This document shows, one piece after another, positions 44,591-53,900 of a stretch of DNA of 64,000 nt (position 1 is the stretch's first letter; each line of letters begins with the position of its first letter). Both the position numbers and the translations under genes were made by a program. Source of the DNA: Poriferisodalis sp965221945 (GTDB taxonomy: Bacteria; Actinomycetota; Acidimicrobiia; Acidimicrobiales; Poriferisodalaceae). The notes under the pieces are model-generated. The model was given only the letters and a program-made list of their open reading frames with translations, was not told the DNA's origin and did no database searches. The stretch spans positions 2,108,001-2,172,000 of the forward strand of contig NZ_OZ244925.1 in NCBI RefSeq assembly GCF_965221945.1, written 5' to 3'.

Positions 44591-44654
44591 GGTCAGCCTT
44601 CCGGGGTCTGATGCGGGTTTGCATCTGAGTGAAGGAGCGCTGTGGGTATCGGCG

Positions 44655-46562
44655 TCAAGGGTGCGCTGGCCCGGGTTCGATTTCGTCGCGGGGATTGTCT
44701 CTCTGCCGCTTGGCGAGACTCTCGCGCACGAGCTCCTGTGCCTCCCTGGCGGTCAGATCCAGGAAGCCCGCCGGCCAATCCTCGCCGAGACCGCCGTACA
44801 CGTTGATCTCCGGCTCGCGATACCGGGTGATGCCATCCTCGTTCTCCGCGAACACGAGACCGACCAGGGCGTGCGCTTCATTGGACTCGTCCTGAGCAAT
44901 CCGGTACCGCAGTCGATTGACCAGATGCTCGCTGTGCGTTTCGAGCACGATCTGGCGGCCAGACCTGCAGCAGGCGAGTAGGAAGTCTGCGAGGTCCTGC
45001 TGGAGCCGTGGGTGCAGATGCAGTTCTGGTTGTTCGAGAACGACCAGCGTGCCGGGCTCGGCGAGGAGGCAGAGGAGGATGACCGGCAAGACTTGGCTAA
45101 CGCCAACCCCCACAGAGGTCAGGTCGACTTCACGCTCGAGCCCCTTCGGCGTAACACTCAATCCGATGCCGATGCGACCCCGATCCTCCGATCGAGCGTT
45201 CTCTGCCAAGTCGAATTCGCGTAGCCAGTAGTTCAGCGCTGCGTCGAGTCGGCGTTGTTCACCATGACCCGTGGGCGTCGGCATGAGCACTGTGCGATTC
45301 GCTTGTGCGTGGAGCACCGCTGCGGAGTACTCACCTCGCACGCCCAGATCCAGCTTGGACGGGCCGGGGTCGTAGAGAACGTGAGGCGCTTCGCGGAGAG
45401 GACCGAGATAACGCACCGCCGAGCGGAAGAAGAGCAGCGACGCGAGGCCGCACCGAGCAAGCGCCTCGCCCGCTGGACCCGATTGTTCGACAAGGACCTC
45501 GTCGTCGATCCAGTGTTCCTCACTCAGCGCCTCACGCAGCAGCTGCCGGAACGTCGCCTCGCCCAAGTGAACCATGCTGCGGCCAACCGTTTGACGCTGA
45601 TCGGCCGAAAACTGCCGGATCCGCCGATACAGAACCCGGTCGAACTCGTCACCCCACGTTTCGAATCCGCTGGTGATTGGAAGCCCTCTGCTCGAATCGA
45701 GTGACTTGAGGTCGGTCCGGGCTTGAGCGATCGCTGCCGGTGAAGGTTTCCTCGGCTGCCCTTTCTCGGCAACTTCAGCCTTCTGTTCCCGCAGCTCCTC
45801 GCTCAGCAATTCTTGCGCTGTGTTCCACCAGACCGCTGCCAGCCAATCGAACAGGCCAACGCGTCGCAGCAGGGAGCGAGGCACTCCTCCTCCCAGGACA
45901 ACGGCGTCGATGGCGCTTGATGCACCGGACTCCCAGTCCTGCACGCGCCCTGTCGCACCGATGGCCCGTCCACTCAGGGACGGCAGACGGCCCCGTCTGC
46001 CAATAAAGCGGAGGTCAGTCGAGGAATCCAATGCCGTCGTGAACTCACTGACGTCGCACGAAAGCAGCCGGGTGATCTCACCGTCGCTGTCTGGCCAGAG
46101 TGAACCGATCTCGATCTGCAGAGCGCTCAGGTGCGCGAACCCGCTCGTCGACCCGTCCTCTCCGTCAGCAGATTCAGCATCGGTGAGATAGGCCCGCCAG
46201 AGGAGCTGTGTGAGTGGCTGCTCATCCTCATCTGCCTCGGTCGGGAGCCTTCCAATTGGGGAACCTGCGTCGACGAGTTCGAACGCAACCTGCATCGGTT
46301 CGTCGGGTCTCGTAGTCAGGAAGTTGCGAGTCTCATCGAAGGTCCCGAGGCGGACGAACTCGCCGTTCAGCGGGAACTCTGCGGTGCTCGTACCAGCTCG
46401 CACGGCCTGCGTGACTGCCAAGATTGCCTGGAGCAGGGTGCTCTTACCCGAGCTGTTGGCGCCGACCACAACGGTGAGCGGGCGCAGGTCAACCGACGCC
46501 TGCGCAACCGACTTAAAGTCCTGGAGCTCGATCCTTCGCAGTTGGTACGGGTGACTGATCAT
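44655..46562 (-). CDS. AAA ATPase with DUF3696-like C-terminus (OLD/PARIS-type ATPase)
   Basis: The 635-aa protein has an ABC-type Walker A GANSSGKS (34-41), a central variable region (about 100-400), a signature-like SVGVGVSQVLPV, a Walker B strand LVVLEQPELHLHP, the H-loop ETHSEHL, and a tail INVYGGLGEDWPAGFLDLTA as in DUF3696 proteins. ATPases of this kind act as sensors or clamps in several anti-phage systems (OLD, PARIS, Gabija), usually with a separate effector. No TOPRIM domain is present here. Its ATG overlaps the stop of the 308-aa unknown gene, making that gene a candidate partner. Confidence 0.85.
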   Translation of the reverse strand: MISHPYQLRRIELQDFKSVAQASVDLRPLTVVVGANSSGKSTLLQAILAVTQAVRAGTSTAEFPLNGEFVRLGTFDETRNFLTTRPDEPMQVAFELVDAGSPIGRLPTEADEDEQPLTQLLWRAYLTDAESADGEDGSTSGFAHLSALQIEIGSLWPDSDGEITRLLSCDVSEFTTALDSSTDLRFIGRRGRLPSLSGRAIGATGRVQDWESGASSAIDAVVLGGGVPRSLLRRVGLFDWLAAVWWNTAQELLSEELREQKAEVAEKGQPRKPSPAAIAQARTDLKSLDSSRGLPITSGFETWGDEFDRVLYRRIRQFSADQRQTVGRSMVHLGEATFRQLLREALSEEHWIDDEVLVEQSGPAGEALARCGLASLLFFRSAVRYLGPLREAPHVLYDPGPSKLDLGVRGEYSAAVLHAQANRTVLMPTPTGHGEQRRLDAALNYWLREFDLAENARSEDRGRIGIGLSVTPKGLEREVDLTSVGVGVSQVLPVILLCLLAEPGTLVVLEQPELHLHPRLQQDLADFLLACCRSGRQIVLETHSEHLVNRLRYRIAQDESNEAHALVGLVFAENEDGITRYREPEINVYGGLGEDWPAGFLDLTAREAQELVRESLAKRQRDNPRDEIEPGPAHP

Positions 46563-47485
46563 CCTGCAATTCGTTCCCCGAGGAGATGTACCTCGTCGAA
46601 GGCGTCATGACCGGGTCTGCGGACAGCCCCTGCGGATAGCAGGCCGCTACGTGTGACGTCGGAGCGTCCAGCAGGTGCCTCAGTTGAGACCTCGGCAGCC
46701 AGCTCCCACGCGAGCGTGGCAAGCTCCAAGGCAAGATCAGACTCTGGGCCCAGAATCGGGGGATCTTGCGCCAGCATCTCAGTCAAGAGGTTGTCGGAGA
46801 TCGTTAGCTGACGTGACCGGCGTGTTGATCGCCACTCCCAGAACTCCTCAACGACTTCGGGGCCGTCAGTTGCACAGTCGAGCTGGCCTCTACGCAGCAG
46901 CTCAGGGTCGAGCTCCCAGACGGTGCCGCCGTCGATGAGTACCGCTGTGGACTCGCGGGTCAGAGTGCGGAACACCGACCCCTCATCGGCCTTGAATGCC
47001 CATCGACGGTCGCTCTCTCCAGTGAGAGCAGATCCGCTCCAAATCTCGTTGCCCTGGGCGCGCTCGGTCGCCGGATTGCCGAGTGCGATTGAGCTCAGTG
47101 CCTCAAGAGATCTTTCGTCCAGGCGGCCGACCAAACGATCGACCTGGAAGGTCCAAGCGACACCGCGAAGGTCGGTTTGGACGACGGCGTCGTAGGGCGC
47201 TCCGCTCGTGGAACTCGGAACAACGCCGTCGACGCTTGTGGCGAGTTCCGGAGCGCTGTGGACCAGCACCACCTCAGCGAACTCGCTTGTCGGATCGACA
47301 CCGACGACAAGGCACAGCCGCCGCGTTCCGGCGGCGCCCTCCCGGATTGGAGGCTGCACAATGCGCACGTCGCCTCTCGAGATTCGACGCGTCGCACTAT
47401 CGCTCAGCGAGCGCGCCGGCTCCAGATATTGGCTGCGGCGCTGGGCCTCGACCGCAGATCGGACGGTGGCGGGGATTTCGGTCAT
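46559..47485 (-). CDS. Unknown protein, 308 aa, in the defence operon
   Basis: I do not recognise the family. The protein is soluble-looking, acidic overall, with no transmembrane segment or obvious catalytic motif. A beta-rich region (RRLCLVVGVDPTSEFAEVVL, then YDAVVQTDLRGVAWTF) is followed by a helical C-terminus. It is locked between the sigma-like gene and the ATPase by 4-base overlaps on both sides, so it is probably made in step with them. It may be the effector or adaptor of the ATPase. Its frame quality and overlaps make it a real gene. Confidence 0.7.
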   Translation of the reverse strand: MTEIPATVRSAVEAQRRSQYLEPARSLSDSATRRISRGDVRIVQPPIREGAAGTRRLCLVVGVDPTSEFAEVVLVHSAPELATSVDGVVPSSTSGAPYDAVVQTDLRGVAWTFQVDRLVGRLDERSLEALSSIALGNPATERAQGNEIWSGSALTGESDRRWAFKADEGSVFRTLTRESTAVLIDGGTVWELDPELLRRGQLDCATDGPEVVEEFWEWRSTRRSRQLTISDNLLTEMLAQDPPILGPESDLALELATLAWELAAEVSTEAPAGRSDVTRSGLLSAGAVRRPGHDAFDEVHLLGERIAG

Positions 47486-48462
47486 GCCGTGCCTTCCTCC
47501 AGACCATCTAGCTCATCGTTGAGCCGTGCCAGCTCCTCGAGTAGCGCCCGCGTAGCTTCGCCGTGGAGCTCTTCCGGCAGTTCTGCAATGAGTTGACGTT
47601 CGACGATCGCGAGAACCTCGGACTTACGGTCGGCGATCCACGGCCGCGAACAGCCCGTGCGACGAGCCAGCTCTCCGTCCGAGATGTCCTGGCTCTTGCC
47701 GAGCAGGACGATCCGGTGGGCGTCGTCGAGTTGGGCGATGACGTCGTCGATCAGGGTTGGCATGGCGGCACGTTGGAGCTCGATATCTGGCGTCGACTGG
47801 GAGCGATAGTTCTCCTCGCCTTCGCGAAGGACCGTTGGCAGCCAGGCTGTCAACGCGATCTCGAGAATCCTGCGAAGGTCGGAGATGAGGACGCCTTCGA
47901 ACTCGTCGAGCAACTCCCTGAGGAGGAGACGCAGGTTCTCGCCGTTGAAGACCTTCGACTCGCGTACGCCACTCGGGTTGGACGGGATCCGGGGCACGTG
48001 CCCGGTGCGCGCGACAGCGCGCCGGACCTCTGCATCCGTGAGGGCGTGAGGATCGCGGGCGGTGCCGCGGACTTGGACAAACCGGTCCGAGCCGAGCTGA
48101 ACGGTCTCGTAAGCGTCGCCCTCGAGCTCTTTGTCGATTCGGTTCAAGAGCCGGTCGACCACTGTTATCGACCGTCGGTGTGTCAGTACTCTCCGGACCT
48201 GAAATGCAAGCAGTCGCGCCAGAGAGTCCTCGTCCGTGGCGAGGTCGAGGACGTACTCGAGCTGGTTCTCGCCGAGGAGGCGCTGCAGGGTCACCTCCTG
48301 GGCAAGGTCGCGAAGCGACTCCTCCGACCACTCCTCGCTGTTGTTGAAAGTCACTGGTGGGTACTTGCGCGCCACCCGGCCACAGACTGCGAGAAGAAGC
48401 TCCCAAAACAGCGGCCCGATGCCGTCGCGGCGGCACTCTCGCCGGAGTTCGTCGAAGCTCAC
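47482..48462 (-). CDS. Sigma-70-like protein in the defence operon
   Basis: The 326-aa protein has an N-terminal helical part (ESLRDLAQEVTLQRLLGE) resembling sigma region 2. Its C-terminal segment AQLDDAHRIVLLGKSQDISD followed by ELARRTGCSRPWIADRKSEV is a convincing region-4-type helix-turn-helix. A long C-terminal acidic helix (EEL, ELARLNDELDGLEE) ends it. It could be a dedicated transcription factor for the operon, or a DNA-binding domain used as a sensor. Similarity is by pattern and a true sigma factor is not certain. It shares 4-base overlaps with both neighbours. Confidence 0.6.
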   Translation of the reverse strand: MSFDELRRECRRDGIGPLFWELLLAVCGRVARKYPPVTFNNSEEWSEESLRDLAQEVTLQRLLGENQLEYVLDLATDEDSLARLLAFQVRRVLTHRRSITVVDRLLNRIDKELEGDAYETVQLGSDRFVQVRGTARDPHALTDAEVRRAVARTGHVPRIPSNPSGVRESKVFNGENLRLLLRELLDEFEGVLISDLRRILEIALTAWLPTVLREGEENYRSQSTPDIELQRAAMPTLIDDVIAQLDDAHRIVLLGKSQDISDGELARRTGCSRPWIADRKSEVLAIVERQLIAELPEELHGEATRALLEELARLNDELDGLEEGTA

Positions 48463-48860
48463 AGTCGGAGGGCCCGTTCCATCTCGGAGTGGAGCGCCGA
48501 CTCCGCCGGCTCATCACAGGAGTAATTGTCGTCACAGAGCGACGAAACGGGAACGACGACGGGAATCCGAAAGTTGATCCATCCATCTTCGTCCAGCTGG
48601 CAGCGGCTGAAGTCGGATGCGTGATCGTGGGCCGGGTGCGCGTAGCTCGACGGGACCGATGCGGAACGCGCGAAGAGCGTGGCATTCGGGCCATATTCAG
48701 TTGCCAAGACGACACGCCGACCGGTCCCCCAATGCTTCTCGGAGTAGGGGTAGCCGTCCTCCCGCAGGACGTCTTCGTGTCGCACGCAGAACCAGTGTCC
48801 TGGTCCATAGTTGAACTCGGGTCCGAGCTGGCGTCTGATGTTTGTCCAGTCGTTGTCCAT
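48459..48860 (-). CDS. Unknown small protein, about 133 aa, in the defence operon
   Basis: The family is not recognised. The sequence has several aromatic, His and Cys residues (NYGPGHWFCVRHEDVL, then AHPAHDHASDFSRC) and a central strand RRVVLATEYGPNATLFAR, faintly reminiscent of MazF/PemK-like beta-barrels. It ends with an Asp/Glu-rich tail. ATG 48860 is used. A TTG at 48872 with GGAGG three bases upstream is an alternative. Its stop overlaps the sigma-like gene start by 4 bases. Confidence 0.6.
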   Translation of the reverse strand: MDNDWTNIRRQLGPEFNYGPGHWFCVRHEDVLREDGYPYSEKHWGTGRRVVLATEYGPNATLFARSASVPSSYAHPAHDHASDFSRCQLDEDGWINFRIPVVVPVSSLCDDNYSCDEPAESALHSEMERALRL

Positions 48861-48938
48861 CCTCGCCGCCAACAGCCTCCGTCGTGGCCGACGTGACCCT
48901 ACGTCACTTGCTCACGACGGATCGCCGCTCGGAGGCGC

Positions 48939-50969
48939 TCAACGGGGCGGGCGGAGACCGCGAGGAAGCGGCCGGGCGTGGACGACGGCGAGCTCCTTGT
49001 TGGCGCGGGTCAGGCTCGTGTAGAGGACGCCCTGCCTTCCGACATTCTCAGGGAAGTCCCCGGGCTCTACGACTACCGCACCGTCGAATTCAAGCCCGCG
49101 CGCCTCGTCGGGGTGGAGGATGACGACCGTCGCACCGTCCCACGTCCAGCTGTGTTGATATCGGCCGCGAACCCAACCGCGCTTTCGGAACTCGACCGAC
49201 GGCGGCCTCGGCTCGGTGGAGATGACCGCCACCATCCCCGTGTGGCGGTTGGTGAGGTCGATTGCCGCGTCGACGGCCGCAGAGGCAAGTTCGCCGGCGG
49301 ACACCCTCCTAACGGTGGGCTGCGGTCCGTCTCGAAGCGCCTGCTCCCCCCGTTCACCGCGTGGCAGCAGTTGGTTTGCGAACCGGAGGATCTGCCGCGT
49401 CGACCGGTAGCCCATCTGGAGCACGCGGACGTCGCAGTGCCCTGTGTCGTCGGTCATCTCAAGATCCACTACGAGTTCCTGCCAAGTCGCCGCAGTCCAG
49501 TCGGATCGCCGCTGATTCATGTCTCCGAACAGCGAGAGTGAGCCGCCATGCTCGAGCAACGAACTAGTGAGAATGCGCCACTCCAGGGGGCGAACATCCT
49601 GCGCCTCGTCGACGATCAGGTGCCCGATCCGCTCACCAATCGCGCGGGGGTCGAGCGACAAGGCAACCGTGGCAAGCATCGGCAGATAGCGGACCTGCCC
49701 TGAGATCTCGTGCCAGCTGGGGAGACCTCGAAGCGCAGCCAGGATCTCGGCGTCAGCGATCTCGGATTCGTTGGCGTGCTTCATGGCCTCGACGACGCGA
49801 CGAATGCGTTGTTCCATGCGACCCGACGTGGGACGGTCAGCCATCGACCTCACAAAGTGGTCGATTGTCCTGCCGAGGGCCCAGGACGATTCGATCCGTC
49901 CGATGGTTCCCGGCTTCAGATTGGACCGGAGCTCGGCGACTTTGCGCAGCAGGGCCGGAAGACTGAGGACCCGGATCTCGGCCCCCGGCTCCTTCAATTC
50001 AGAGATGATCGGCGTCACGTGCTCGACGTAGTGATCGGACGGTCCGACGATCGCGATGCGAGCGATCTGTTCAGACTCTCGCTCACTGCTCGTGAGGTAG
50101 ACGGCTCTGTGGGCAGCGACAACGGTCTTGCCTGTGCCCGGCTGTCCCTGCACCACCAGCCCTCGGTTGCCGGCGGCGGCAACAAGCTGGTACTGGTCGG
50201 GCTGCATCGTCGGCAGAACCGCACCCATGCGGCCCCGCTTCGGCATCTGCATGACCTTGACAACCGCATCGGCCGCACGAAGGTCTTCCAGGCGAGTCTC
50301 GACCTCCCTCGCGGTCTCGGCGGCGACTGGCTCAGACGGTTCGATCGTCGGCGAATCGTCGAGCGCAGCGGCCTCTGGCGTCGGCGAATCGTCGAGCGCA
50401 GCGGCCTCTGGCGCCGGCGGGGGTTGCTCCTCATCAGTCGGTTGAACCGTTTTCCGGCGTCGCGTCGGCGCCGTCGGGATCTCGAGGGCACATACCTGGC
50501 TCTTGAAGGGGTCTGCGGCGCCGGTCTCGATCTCATCGGAGTAATCGACGAGGTCGGTGAGGTGAAGTACGAACGTCCGTCGCCCGGTCACGGATGACGC
50601 AATCTCGTGCCCCGAACAGCGGCCCTCGAAATACAGGCTTGCGATCGGGGCAGCCCAGTTGACCGTCTCGAACCCGTCCTTTTCCACGTGCCAGCCGGCA
50701 ATGTAAAAGGTCGGGCCCATCATGTCGGAGTAGGAGTGGCCGTCCTCAAGCGCTACTCGGCCGATGACGGCAGCTGTCGCCCCGCGGTCGATGCCGGGTC
50801 GCGGGAGCGAAGTGGTGGTCCACTGCTGACTCTGGACGACGGCGATCTGCTTGACGAGGTGGGGCTGCTCGTCGAGCAGGCGCTCGATTTCGCTCAGATA
50901 CTGCTCGTTGACGGCGCGCTCGGCGTCCAAGACGGTTTGGTGGTCTTGTTCGTGTGTCGTATCAGTCAC
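48939..50969 (-). CDS. UvrD/HelD-like SF1 helicase
   Basis: The 676-aa protein starts at GTG 50969, overlapping the SNF2 helicase stop by 4 bases. Walker A GQPGTGKT is at residues 275-282. Motif II is LIVDEAQDVRP, motif III is SLFGDMNQRRSDW, and the last motifs are ARGLEFDGAVVVE and VLYTSLTRANKEL. The first 240 residues are not part of the helicase fold. They include a HelD-like coiled region (about 10-45), a beta-rich region and a repeat-containing linker. It probably unwinds or strips DNA-bound complexes; specificity is unknown. Confidence 0.87.
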   Translation of the reverse strand: MTDTTHEQDHQTVLDAERAVNEQYLSEIERLLDEQPHLVKQIAVVQSQQWTTTSLPRPGIDRGATAAVIGRVALEDGHSYSDMMGPTFYIAGWHVEKDGFETVNWAAPIASLYFEGRCSGHEIASSVTGRRTFVLHLTDLVDYSDEIETGAADPFKSQVCALEIPTAPTRRRKTVQPTDEEQPPPAPEAAALDDSPTPEAAALDDSPTIEPSEPVAAETAREVETRLEDLRAADAVVKVMQMPKRGRMGAVLPTMQPDQYQLVAAAGNRGLVVQGQPGTGKTVVAAHRAVYLTSSERESEQIARIAIVGPSDHYVEHVTPIISELKEPGAEIRVLSLPALLRKVAELRSNLKPGTIGRIESSWALGRTIDHFVRSMADRPTSGRMEQRIRRVVEAMKHANESEIADAEILAALRGLPSWHEISGQVRYLPMLATVALSLDPRAIGERIGHLIVDEAQDVRPLEWRILTSSLLEHGGSLSLFGDMNQRRSDWTAATWQELVVDLEMTDDTGHCDVRVLQMGYRSTRQILRFANQLLPRGERGEQALRDGPQPTVRRVSAGELASAAVDAAIDLTNRHTGMVAVISTEPRPPSVEFRKRGWVRGRYQHSWTWDGATVVILHPDEARGLEFDGAVVVEPGDFPENVGRQGVLYTSLTRANKELAVVHARPLPRGLRPPR
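50347..50412 (-). repeat. Two identical 33-bp tandem repeats inside the UvrD-like gene
   Basis: Two perfect 33-base copies (50347-50379, 50380-50412) encode the duplicated peptide PEAAALDDSPT in the disordered linker ahead of the helicase domain. The reading frame is kept, so copy number can vary without breaking the gene. Confidence 0.85.
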
Positions 50970-53900
50970 TGGGTTGTTACCTCTGCGACGCAAACTGCGA
51001 TGGTCTCGACGTCCATGTGACCATCAAGGCTCTGCTCGAGTCGTTCCTCGGCTTCCCGCAGCAGTCGATCCTGATTCGACCGCTGGGCATTCTGGAGGTG
51101 GATCACCCCGGTGCTCCCTCTCTCCTTCAGGGTCTCAATGCGGCGCTCGATCTGGGCAACCTTCCGAGCGTGGGTTTCCCGCAGGCTGATACGCCGAGAT
51201 TCAACGAGCGCGGTGTTCATCGCCTGGCGACGATGGGACTCTTCCTCTTGTCGTCGCCGAAGCGAACGCTCGGCTTCCCTGAGACTGGCGGCGAGATCCA
51301 CGCCAATCCGCGCCTCCTGCTCTTCAAGCTGAGACTCTGCGAGCGCAGCCAAAACCGCCGACCCGACGTCCTCACTCGTCAGGACTCCCGTACCTAGGTC
51401 GACCGCCGCCGTCCAGAACTCGACCGACGGCCGGAGCCCGTCCCATCTGGCCACAGCCACGAGGACGAGGTACGAGCCCGGCGTGACAGCGCTGCTTTTG
51501 ACTCCAATATGACCGAAGCGCGCCTGAGATGAACCGGGGACGCGAAGCGCCGCTCGCACCAGCGGATTGGTGGCAGAGAGGAGGTGCTGGCCCGTCTTGC
51601 GAGCGTGCTCCGGATCGAGACAGAGCACCACGTCACTTTCGTCGAGCATCGCCTTGGCCAGCTCGTCAACCTCGGTTCGTGATCGCTCACCTGCAGACTG
51701 CACACCTCGTAGGTGCTGCTCCATCGCTGCGTTACCTCGGAGCGTGAGGTGGGTGCCGCCGCTGTCCACCTCGCAGTGTGCTCCGGGTGCGCCCGCGGCC
51801 CAATCGCGTAGCAGGTGGACCAACTCGGGTTGGCCGATATACCGGCCGGACTCGAGGAGGTCTTCCTCCAGACCGTCAATCTCTGCCGTGTCGGTCGAAG
51901 ACAGGAAAGAGGCTGCGACTTCGATGTCGTCGATCGCGAGCCGCTGTTCCTCGATCGCCGCCAGCATCTCGTTTAGCCGGCGTTCGCGTTCGGGCTCTGT
52001 CAGAGAGAAGTCGAACATTGCACGGCGCAGATCTCCCATCCGCGACTGGAGGATCGGTTCGAGCTCACCGATGGAGTCTGTGAAGACGCCGATCCGCTGA
52101 TGCACTCGTTCGATGATGTCGGACTCGATGGTTCCGGGTGTGTGGAAGTTGAGGACGAGGATCTTCTCCTCCATCTGACCGAATCGGTCGACTCGGCCGA
52201 TCCGTTGCTCGACCTCCATTGGATTCCAAGGGAGGTCGTAGTTGACGACGGCCGAGCAGAACTCGAAGTCGAGGCCCTCGCTCGCGACTCGGCTCGCAAG
52301 GAGAACGTCGAAGTCGTGGTCGCGGAATCTTCGCATGATGTCGTGCCGGGCCTCGCGGCCGACCCCGCCGTGCATGACCGCGATGCGGAAGTCCACGCTC
52401 AGTCGTTCGCTGAGGTACGCCAACGCGCGCCGAGAGAAAGTGAACACAAGCACTCGACGACCGCTCTCGACGACTGGCCGGAGATGCGCTAGGAAGGCAT
52501 CGAACTTGGTGTCGACCTCGCCCAAGCTGCGCGCTAGCTCAAGCACCTCGGCCGGGGGACTCGTGATGTCCCACGAAACGTCGTCGTCTGTTTCGTCGAG
52601 GTCTTCGTCCCCCAGCTCGTCTCGCCAGTTCAAGACCCGGTCCCGGGCTGCTGGAAGGCAGGTGCTCGCAAGGCGAAGAGGCATCTGGGTCACGAAGCCG
52701 ACCGGCAGCCGCAAGGCTCTGGCCCGATCGATCTGCCACCGCTCGAATGCGGCGTAGAACTCGGCCTCCGGGTCGGTCCACTCGACGGAAATCGGGACTG
52801 CTTCTCTCACCGCCTTCCGCTCCTGCACTTCGACTTTGCGCGTGCGCGTTACGACGGCGGAGAGCGCGTGGAGCTGGCCGATGAGCCGCTTGGCTTGGGC
52901 GATCTGGGGTGCCAGCAAGGTCTCGCTTTGGAGAAGTGTCACCAGTTCGCGGTACTCCGGTCGGACAGATACGGCGGGACCGAAGTCCAGTGACTCGACG
53001 GCCCTCAGCCGCCGAAGGCGCTCGGCATTCGTCACGTCGGCTTCGAAGAAGCTGGCGCTCAGAGCGTGGAGCACAGCGTTGGGCTCCAGCCGCTGCTCCA
53101 GAACGAATCGGTTGTCGAACTCGCCGGGAGCAAGGAGCTGGAGCAGGCTGAAGAGGTCGTCGTTCCCCAGGTTCAGCGGCGTTGCCGACAGGAAGATCAG
53201 CGCGTCAGCCCAGTCTGACAGCAGCGCTCCGAACGCGTGGCTCCTGGTTTCTGAATTGCGGAACGCGTGCGCCTCGTCGACGATGACAAGATCGAATCGC
53301 GGGGCAAGCTCGGCGAGATCCTCGAGACCGGACCACACCCGCAGCCGTTCGAGACTGCAGACGCCAGCAAACCGCGATGGCATCCGGTCCTCGTCGATTC
53401 GTTCCAGCAGCTCATCGAGCCGGGGGCGGTCGAGGTCCTGAAGCTCGTAGTCGAAGCGCTCACGCATCTCCGCGCGCCACTTCGGAACGAGCATCGAGGG
53501 ACAGACGACGAGAACGCGGTCGGCCTGCCGCCGGGCATCGAGTTCGGTCCAAACGAGTCCGGCTTCGATGGTCTTCCCGAGCCCGACCTCGTCAGCGATC
53601 AGAAGGCGGAGCTGGCCTGTCTCGAGAAGTCGGATGACCGGGCGGAACTGATACGCGCGGAAGATCGTCTTGGTGGCACGAAAGGAGTAGACCGTGTCCG
53701 TGAGTTGCTCTCGGAGCTTCGCTCGAGTGAGCGTGGCCGCAAAGCGGTCAGCATGAGCCGGTGAGCGCGCAATCCACTCGTAGGGATCGTCGTCGATCTG
53801 CGGATGCTGGAGATTGCGTTCAGCGACGTTGACGGTGCGTCCTTCGACACGAATGCGGTACCACCACTGGCCACGGTCGTAGTCGCGGCGACGCACAACC

